A stretch of DNA of 64,000 nt from Actinernus sp. WN-2022 (Eukaryota > Cnidaria > Anthozoa > Actiniaria > Actinernidae), in assembly GCA_030867875.1 (NCBI GenBank), contig JAOWCC010001368.1:1798001-1862000 (forward strand), given 5' to 3'. The notes under the pieces were generated by a model. The model saw nothing but the letters and a program-made list of their open reading frames with translations. It was not told where the DNA came from and ran no database searches. Position 1 is the first letter of the stretch. Each line of letters begins with the position of its first letter. Below are positions 58,401 to 64,000 of this stretch, one piece after another. The position numbers and the translations under genes were made by a program.

Positions 58401-61400
58401 GTAAATAAAATTATTGTATCTTTTTTTGTTAATTTAATGTCCTCATATTTATTTCAACCTCACATATTACAGCCCACAAGAATTACTAGCCACTCAGCAA
58501 CACTTATAGACAACATATTTGTAAACTCCTTTGATCATCATTTAATTATCGGTAGTGGTAATCTATTATATGGCATTTCCAATCACTTACCAAACTTTTT
58601 ATTAATGAATCTTATAAAAATAAGGAAAGAGTGTTTAAGAGAGATTGAGGAAATTTTGATTAATGAATTTAAAGGCCATGATTGGATTGAAATAATATAA
58701 TAAAGACCATGTAAACCAATTATTTGAGTCTTTCCATCTTAAAGTAACTGAGTTAACAAATAAACATGTTCCACTTATACTTATTTCAAGGAAAGAAATA
58801 AAGTTTAAAAATAAATCCTGGATTACCACTGCATTAAAAGTCACTGTCAATAAACACCAAAAATAAATATTTAGAAAGTATATGAAGACTAGGAATGAAT
58901 GCCATCACTGTAGGTATAAATCATATAGAAACAAACTTAACCATTTACTTAAAATTTGCAAGAAACTGTATTTCACAGTTGAATATATTAATTTAAACTT
59001 GACTAACAGTAAACATTTATGGAAGGGTGTAAAATAATTAATCTCTTTTAAACACAAAGCCTCTATTTACCCAAATAAAATTCTGAAAAACAATATACCA
59101 AGTACTGATAAACAGAAAATTGCAAATGAATTTAACAATTATTTTTCTAATGTTGGCAAAGAACTTGACAGCAAAATTCCTAGGGTAGATAATTATTTTC
59201 ATTACTATCTAGATAACCCCTGTTCATCTAATTTTTATCTCAGTCCTACCACTGCCCAAGAGATTGAAGAAGTTATAGCTGACCTAAAGCCTGGCAAAGC
59301 ATGTGGTCCTATCAGCATGCCTGTTTCTTTGTTAAAATTACTCAAATCCATATCATATCCTCATATGCTATATTTCAAGGTCAGTTTTGTTTTCAAGCAA
59401 AACATTCAACAACATATACACTTTCATTACTTACTGACCGTTTCCAACAATCCTTCGAAAATAAGACTTACTCCTGTGGTATTTTCCTAGATTTATGTAA
59501 GGTATTCGACACAGTTAATCATGATATTTTGTTATCTAAACTACATTTTTATGGTATTCGTGGCATTGCAAATGATTGGTTTGCTTCTTATCTTTCTGGT
59601 AGAAAGCAGTTTGTGAGCAAAGGCAATACAAAGTCGGACTATAAGGATGTAATTCTTGGTGTCAGCCCTTGGACCAATATTATTTCTTCTTTATATTAAT
59701 GACTTTTATAAATCCTCTTCTAAATTTGATTTCCACCTTTGTGTAGATAACATGCATGATTCTAATCTTTTTCTTACAGACCATAATTACAAAAATATTG
59801 AAACTAAAGCTAATGTAGAATTAATCAAAGTTCATTCCTGGCTCTGTGCTAATAGACTATTTTTAAATAAATATTATAAGCAAAACTAATTTTGTAGCAT
59901 TCCATCCGCCACAAAAGAATGTAGTCCCAATGGATATTAAAATTAACAATATGCCAATTGAGCACAACAATTAAGTTAAATATCTTGGTTTAGTAATTGA
60001 TTCTAATCTAAACTGGAAAGCTCACATTAAAGAATTGAATAAAAAATATCCAGTGGTATTGGCATTCTATCGAAATTAAGACATTTTGTTGACTGTTCTA
60101 TACTAGTAAAACTATACTATTTATTTATTTATTTGTTTATGACTTGATTGTTTGGGCAAATACATATTTTAAAACTACAAGATGTAATATTTATGCAAAA
60201 TGCACTATTTATGTATCACTTTCACAATAATTTCACAATAGTCTGTATCACATGAATTAGTGCTTTGATCACATGGTTCTTTATTTTCATCACCAGACTC
60301 CTATCTTCATCACTTATCTCACTGTGCATTTCGCTCAAGTTTCCACCATTTCCACATGTGCTATAATTGCATCTTACCACACCATTTTTGACAAGTGCTC
60401 TGTACTTCCTGTTCAAACCTTCGAAGGTGGATATCGCTTTGGCATACTGCTCCTCCTTGAGTTGTACGCATGCGCGGTTAATCGCGATGACATCGCATAA
60501 TATTTCCTTTGCTCCCATCAAATGATGAGTCTTGAAAATACATATTTTAAAACTACAAGATGTCATATTTATGCAAAATGCACTATTTATGTATCACTTT
60601 CACAATAATTTGCTCCCAGGAGCCTTTAATAATTTCTTTATACCTACCTCTTCTGTACATAATTACCACACCAGACTGGCAACTAAGTCATCCTGTTACA
60701 TTCCTAGAGTTAGGACAAATTATGAAAAGTTCAATCTCCACTTTCTTGGCGCTTCACTGAAAAAATTGTGTCTTGTTACATACTAACGTTGATTAAGCCA
60801 GAGTATAACTGGGCCTTGTTACATACTAACATTGATTAAGCCAGAGTATAACTGGGCCTTGTAACATAGTATACTGGTAACTGGGCCTTGTAACATAGTA
60901 TAACTGGGCCTTGTTACATACTAACATTGATTAAGCCAGAGTATAACTGGGCCTTGTTGCATACTAATGTTGAGTAAGCCAGAGTATAACTGGGCCTTGT
61001 TATATACCAACGTTGATTAAACCAGAGTATAACTGGGCCTTGTTACATACTAACATTGATTAAGCCAGAGTATAACTGGGCCTTGTTACATACTAACGTT
61101 GATTAAACCAGAGTATAACTGGGCCTTGTTACATACTAACGTTGATTAAGCCAGAGTATAACTGGGCCTTGTTACATACTAACGTTGATTCACTAAGCCA
61201 GAGTATACTTACATTCCTGTAAAGTGTCAAAGTCTGTCAGACAAGGACTAACCCATAGCACGGTATCATCAGCATCTCCCCAGTATTGAGTGTTGAATAC
61301 AGTTGATAATTTAGCATCTGTATTGGAAAATCCCACCAGATTGTTACTTATCTTTCTCGGTTTACATATCATCCTAACATACTCTTCACTATCTTTCTTG

Positions 61401-61423
61401 GTGAACGGTAAGTGTAAATCCAT
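46346..61423 (-). CDS. Giant TPR / CHY-CTCHY-RING ubiquitin ligase (6 exons)
   Basis: Six exons on the - strand (61213-61423, 53958-56887, 52977-53348, 48134-52177, 46803-46885, 46346-46463) join in frame to about 2,585 codons and TGA. All five introns have GT-AG ends and matching phases. Order: short N-terminal domain of unknown type, TPR-like helices (residues about 170-600), coiled coil (about 1030-1075), a long polar, probably disordered region, an E/R-rich helix, CHY finger (about 2379-2440), CTCHY finger (about 2440-2505) and RING-H2 (about 2513-2560). The C-terminal trio is that of RCHY1/Pirh2, a p53-directed E3 of roughly 260 residues, but the rubredoxin-like C-terminal ribbon is missing. 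TPR plus coiled coil plus RING-H2 also recalls TTC3. A role as E3 ligase is inferred; substrate unknown. The 5' end is the least certain part. Confidence 0.85.
46803..46885 (-). CDS. Large E3 exon 5: RING-H2 core
   Basis: The acceptor TATTTCTTCCAAATAG precedes 46885 and the donor GTAAGT follows 46803; 27 codons plus two bases. It encodes DAFSGCQILPCSHKVHRDC and ALAMLRNG, giving C-x-H-x2-H-x2-C. The C-to-C spacing with CICLE of exon 4 and CPVC of exon 6 fits a RING-H2. Confidence 0.9.
46975..47295. mobile_element. MITE of the 30570-31020 family, inserted in a minisatellite unit
   Basis: Ends TTACCAGGAGCG and GGTAATGGGCTCCTG with TTA beside both ends. Directly left is the end of a 73-bp unit (AGTTCCAATACTATACC) and right is the start of the next (TCATCCATCGCATACTAC), so the element split a unit. 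Confidence 0.7.
47296..47962. repeat. 73-bp minisatellite in intron 4 of the large E3 gene
   Basis: About nine units around TTTGCAGATCAACTCTGACG with TTCCAATACTATACCTTACT. One unit is interrupted at about 47465-47560 by about 90 bases of other sequence (GGATCCTGACCCTTACC and a poly-A). On the gene's strand each unit holds a GTAAGG word. Confidence 0.88.
48134..52177 (-). CDS. Large E3 exon 4: low-complexity region, E/R-rich helix, CHY and CTCHY fingers
   Basis: The acceptor TTTTAATCAG precedes 52177 and the donor GTGAGT follows 48134; 1,348 whole codons in one exon. It starts with a charged helix (RDKAQRNLLKFQISMELENK). About 1,000 Ser/Thr/Asp/Glu-rich residues follow without a known domain, then a Pro/Ser-rich patch (SPISPLPPPPM) and an Arg/Glu-rich helix of about 90 residues (REREAQEREIRENEARER). 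Last come CHY (CEHYKRKC, PCCDVFYPCHRCH), CTCHY (CRVC, CTNC, YFCGICKHY, YHCQPCGICR, FHCDVCNVC, KHKC) and the first RING pair (CCICLE). Confidence 0.93.
52290..52912. mobile_element. TTAA-flanked fold-back element in intron 3 of the large E3 gene
   Basis: TTAA at 52286-52289 and 52913-52916. Ends AGTCCAGTCAAACGGTTTC and GAAACAGTTTGACTGGGGC. The sequence ATCGGTTCAAC is repeated three times near the left end. A short repeat CAGCGGGGRAAATCAGYGGG is near 52810-52850. No transposase. Confidence 0.7.
52977..53348 (-). CDS. Large E3 exon 3: coiled coil and acidic linker
   Basis: The acceptor TGTACTTTAACAG precedes 53348 and the donor GTAACT follows 52977; 124 whole codons. IEINEAKKLTKETLGRFAEL and EARLLLQ continue the coiled coil from exon 2. 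The rest is an acidic Ser/Thr-rich linker. Confidence 0.9.
53349..53957. other. Intron 2 of the large E3 gene
   Basis: No element recognised; AT-rich with ordinary splice ends. Confidence 0.5.
53958..56887 (-). CDS. Large E3 exon 2: TPR-like scaffold
   Basis: The acceptor CGTTACTCTTTACAG precedes 56887 and the donor GTAATT follows 53958. Two bases complete Trp, then 976 codons. TPR-like helices include YAVFCNYAGAIAVELSEFHL, then AINRACVQLKEEQYAKAIST, LYLRLGRVFIIQGKKEEAQS and ELGICHVSTLSLLMTIGENF; the last resembles kinesin-light-chain TPRs. The C-terminal half (residues about 640-1020) is globular in composition but not recognised. It ends with the coiled coil EEVRLLKEKIEQQE. Only one open frame covers it, without breaks. 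Confidence 0.93.
57460..57530 (-). repeat. Short inverted relative of the 46118 repeat
   Basis: About 65 bp (TTGACCTTATTCACAAAAGC, GGCCAGTTGCCCAGGAAGAG) matching the left part of 46118-46330 in reverse orientation. Confidence 0.6.
58067..58284. mobile_element. 218-bp palindromic MITE inside LINE B
   Basis: Ends AATAGGGATAATCGGCTAAC and GTCAGCCGATTACCTCTATT, with inner inverted words CAGATCATGTGATGTAAAC and GTTTACATCACCTGATCTG. LINE reading resumes after it (TIEHTIDKNVLCAVF). Confidence 0.8.
60237..60534 (-). pseudogene. Copied fragment of exon 2 of the large E3 gene
   Basis: About 295 bp closely match 56036-56330 in the same orientation (HLMGAKEIL, AINRACVQLKEEQYAKAIST, FEGLNRKYRAL). Substitutions and a one-base loss near 60301 break the frame. 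It lies between two direct copies of a 75-bp LINE B segment (60162-60236 and 60535-60611). Confidence 0.88.
60785..61200. repeat. 43-bp minisatellite abutting the exon 1 donor of the large E3 gene
   Basis: Nine or so units TTGTTACATACTAACGTTGA followed by TTAAGCCAGAGTATAACTGGGCC in two-part form; a short variant is near 60870. The last unit reads AAGCCAGAGTATACTTAC into the splice donor at 61212. Confidence 0.9.
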
Positions 61424-61431
61424 GAGGAATC
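61213..61431 (-). CDS. Large E3 exon 1 (probable start ATG at 61423)
   Basis: The donor GTAAGT follows 61213 and leaves one base (T), which joins the GG of exon 2 to give Trp, so phase fits across the 4.3-kb intron. From ATG at 61421-61423 (context CTCATGG) it encodes MDLHLPFTKKDSEEYVRMIC and YWGDADDTVLWVSPCLTD. No known domain. In this frame an upstream stop lies about 30 bases before the ATG. An acceptor-like CTCTCCTTGTAG just before 61431 leaves open that the first exon lies further upstream. Confidence 0.75.
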
Positions 61432-61555
61432 CTACAAGGAGAGCAAGCTCCCACTATTGTAAGTGTCTTCTGGTACGTCGCGCAGATCAGTTTCAGGCCG
61501 CCAGACGGGAGCTGCTTCCTGGAAAAAATAAACGTCAGACTTAAAGTGAATTATT

Positions 61556-61690
61556 CAGATTTTTATTGCCATTTCAAGCATCAATTCACAGTTCATCAAC
61601 GTGCACAGCCCAGTGACCACAACATTGCGATGGATAAAAATGTGTTTTTCTTAGCCATCTTTGGATCGCAATGTTGTGGTCAGTGTGCCT
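61556..61690. repeat. Hairpin upstream of the large E3 gene
   Basis: GTGACCACAACATTGCGAT and its inverse ATCGCAATGTTGTGGTCA lie about 40 bases apart. A run of ATCGAT-type words (61740-61855) follows. Confidence 0.6.
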
Positions 61691-62322
61691 CTCTGTTGTC
61701 CCATTTCAGATCATCTGACTTTACCCAACCACATCAATCGATAATTCCGATAATAGATATTTTTCGATAATAATCGATATTAATCAATCGATTAATATCG
61801 GAAATCAATGAAATTCGATAATGGATACATTTGTGACTATCGATTATCATCGACTTCTCAACTTCATGTTTCCGTTAAAAAGAGTGAAAGTTCAAGTACC
61901 GATGGAGGCTTTTATAATAGGACTGCCACTGACTCAACCCCATGAAACAATTTCATGCATCTAGCCTTTGAAATTATAACAATATCAACACTGTCCTCTT
62001 ACCAATACGGTAATTATTAAATGAATAACAGTATATATTTTCACTCAGTAATGTGTCAATCTCAGGCATAACCACAAAATAATGTGCAATGTTCATGCTG
62101 GACCATGCTGTGCACGGTAAAAACAACTCAGCTAATAATAGACCTGTTACAGCGTCATTGGTTACCGTTGTCAAGGCCGAACTGGAGGTCAGCCACAATC
62201 AAAACCTGAACAAAAGAAGAACCGTGTATTTCTCAGAAATGTCATCTAAAAGGTTTTTACCCGGCTATTTTAAAGGTTTACAACCTTAAGAGTCTCGAGA
62301 AAGATATCTAACGAAGCTGAAG

Positions 62323-63028
62323 TACGTAGATGGACAGGCTCCATACGAGATTCTGAGGGCAGAAACCGGGGTAGAGACGATCTGGAGACTTGGCCTAGCG
62401 TTTAATACCTACAGATGTCGGAATGTTTAATGAAAGCCCGAATGCACAGGACCAGCTCATGAACTAAAAAAGCCTTCAGTGCTACCAGAAATTTGCAAAT
62501 GACTAGGTTAGGGAAATATTGAGCAAATAATTTGGCGACAATTTCTGATGATAGCGAAAGTAAGTATGTGCGCGTCGATCGAGCGAACGTGAAATCTGAT
62601 CGACAATCAAACGAAATTAAAAACATTATCTCTTCTGGAGGTTAACCATTTCCAAAGAATATCTGAAAAGCCGCTCACTGTGACTGTATGGCTGGCCTTG
62701 GGTATGCATACGCAGCAGAGCGATCCCAGAATCCTTTGAGTGAGTCCAATCGTTTGGCCCCACGATCAAAACTTCTCTTCAGTTGAGCTGTTGAAGCCGA
62801 CTGCAGCTTTCCCCAAGGCCAAATTAGTTGCTAAAGACTTCCCTGCCATTTGCAAAGTTATAGTATCACTGAAGGCTTTTATAGTTCATGAGCTGGTCCT
62901 GTGTATACGGGCTTTCCTTAAACAGCAGATATATTCTGACATGTTTGTAGGTAACTCGAGGCCAAGTCTCCAGATCGTCTTTCCGCACTGCTCACGGAAT
63001 CTCGTATGGATCCTGTCCATCTACGTAC
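62323..63028. mobile_element. Fold-back element at the right side of the window
   Basis: Arms 62323-62515 and 62838-63028 share TACGTAGATGGACAGG, CTCCAGATCGTC-type and CAGGACCAGCTCATGAAC words in inverse order. Both arms read open for HELVLCIRAF. No transposase or known gene. Confidence 0.7.
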
Positions 63029-64000
63029 ATGTATGGAAAACTGAAAACACGATTGCACGCTTCTCAGCACACCTACATCCCTCAAATTTCGATATATTAA
63101 TCTTTTACCTGGTATCTTAAGTTATTTCAGAAATTCGATTTTACGGATTATATTTGGCATCGGATTCCCATCGATTCCTATACAAAAACTGTATTTCGCG
63201 CCATGTTTGCACCCCTTTAAAAATGTCGGAATTTACCGCGAACTGGTCTATTCTGCTAGACTTAAACAAGTCAAGCATAGAATCTCTAAGCAATGTATTT
63301 ATATTAACACATAACAAGAGACAAAACGTAGTCTCCTTCTGTCGTCACGCAACGCTTGTTAATTACTCGGCCAGTCTTAAAATTTTGTTTCATGCAAAAA
63401 AATTTCGACTTTTGACCCATGCGGTTATTTTTTCTTTGTTCCCATGTATTAAATTTTAAGTTCACCACCAATCAGATCTCGGTCATAATACATACCAGCG
63501 CAAACACCGTGATCTGTAGGCCAACACTAAAATAATTGTGAGCGTGTTTTTGGCTAAGCCAGAAATACCCCGGAGAAATAAACACTCAGCACAGAATAAT
63601 TTATGATGAGCAAAGCAATATTCAACTCTCAAGGTAAACTTAAACAAGAGCCCATCTGGGCTTTCACTCGGGCCACATTAGATTGAAGATGAAATACACT
63701 TTCATTTGAAATCCTCTTAATCCTCTAATATTAACCAAAGGGAAGAATTATTAGCTGAATTTAGCAGTCTTTAGGAGTGGCCAGTAGCGCGGTGACTTTC
63801 ATTCTCTGCTCCCCTAGTATATATGTAATTTAATAGTTTTCTTTTTCTTGTATGTTGACCTTTTAATTTAAACACTACTTATTCGTTTAACACACTGCAT
63901 TTGAGCAGGCATATATTCATTGTTTTGAACCCGAGAATTAACCGTACTACCGTACTTCATGGTCCCTTTCTTTAGTAGTGGGTTGTCGGTCAGGTGATTG
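63029..64000. other. Right end of the window, no gene recognised
   Basis: AT-rich sequence. The open frame at 63154-63459 has no recognisable domain. Confidence 0.4.

Larger units (their letters stand above)
57585..60786 (+). mobile_element. LINE B: degenerate CR1/Jockey-group retrotransposon
   Basis: The + strand, over several frameshifts, gives an endonuclease start (SLSVLHCNIRSICANYA), ATLIDNIFVNSFDHH and GISNHLPNF, a pre-RT segment (SPTTAQEIEEVIADLKPGKA) and an RT (LDLCKVFDTVNHDILLSKLH, YGIRGIANDWFASYLSGRKQ, ILFLLYIND; the active site has decayed to CVDN). Its 3' part shows SVHNYHTRLA. It is interrupted by a MITE at 58067-58284 and by a gene fragment at 60237-60534. Confidence 0.88.

Noticed and set aside
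61432..61455. A 23-base intron upstream of the large E3 start
   Set aside because: GTGGGAG...TTGTAG has intron-like ends but is far shorter than animal introns can be spliced.
63154..63459. Gene at the right edge
   Set aside because: No recognisable domain, splice context or repeat evidence; treated as a chance frame.

Overview
This is animal (metazoan) genomic DNA: AT-rich, intron-rich and very repeat-rich. It holds two large protein genes facing each other (convergent), both encoding RING-type ubiquitin ligases. Gene architecture, CR1/Jockey-like LINEs, tRNA-derived SINEs and Penelope-type hammerhead-like motifs suit a marine invertebrate. An anthozoan cnidarian is my best guess, but that is inference.

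Left part (about 5.4-34.2 kb, + strand): 17 exons of a mind bomb (MIB1-type) E3 ligase. All 16 introns between them have GT-AG ends, compatible phases and an intact frame. They encode the second MIB/HERC2 domain, two Mib repeats, a proline-rich linker, the ankyrin array and three RING fingers, ending in a stop at 34236 (873 residues in the window). The exons for the first MIB domain and the ZZ finger were not found and presumably lie upstream of base 1. Many introns are filled with minisatellites, fold-back elements and SINEs.

Middle (about 34.2-46.3 kb): no host gene recognised. It is a nest of transposons. A degraded LINE is split by a 7-kb element with 17-bp terminal inverted repeats, which contains a second inverted-repeat element with RecQ-helicase-like gene heads, a TTAA-flanked fold-back and a nearly full-length but frameshifted LINE.

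Right part (46.3-61.4 kb, - strand): six exons giving a continuous predicted protein of about 2,585 residues. It has TPR-like repeats, a coiled coil, a long low-complexity region, an E/R-rich helix and then CHY zinc finger, CTCHY zinc finger and RING-H2. This combines a Pirh2/RCHY1-type catalytic end with a TTC3-like scaffold and is the most interesting object in the window. Its first intron contains a broken LINE that carries a copied 0.3-kb piece of the gene's own second exon.

A recurring theme is that tandem arrays begin at, or are built from, the exon-intron junctions of both genes. A second is that several fold-back elements carry gene heads (ATG or pol III promoter) pointing inward in both arms.
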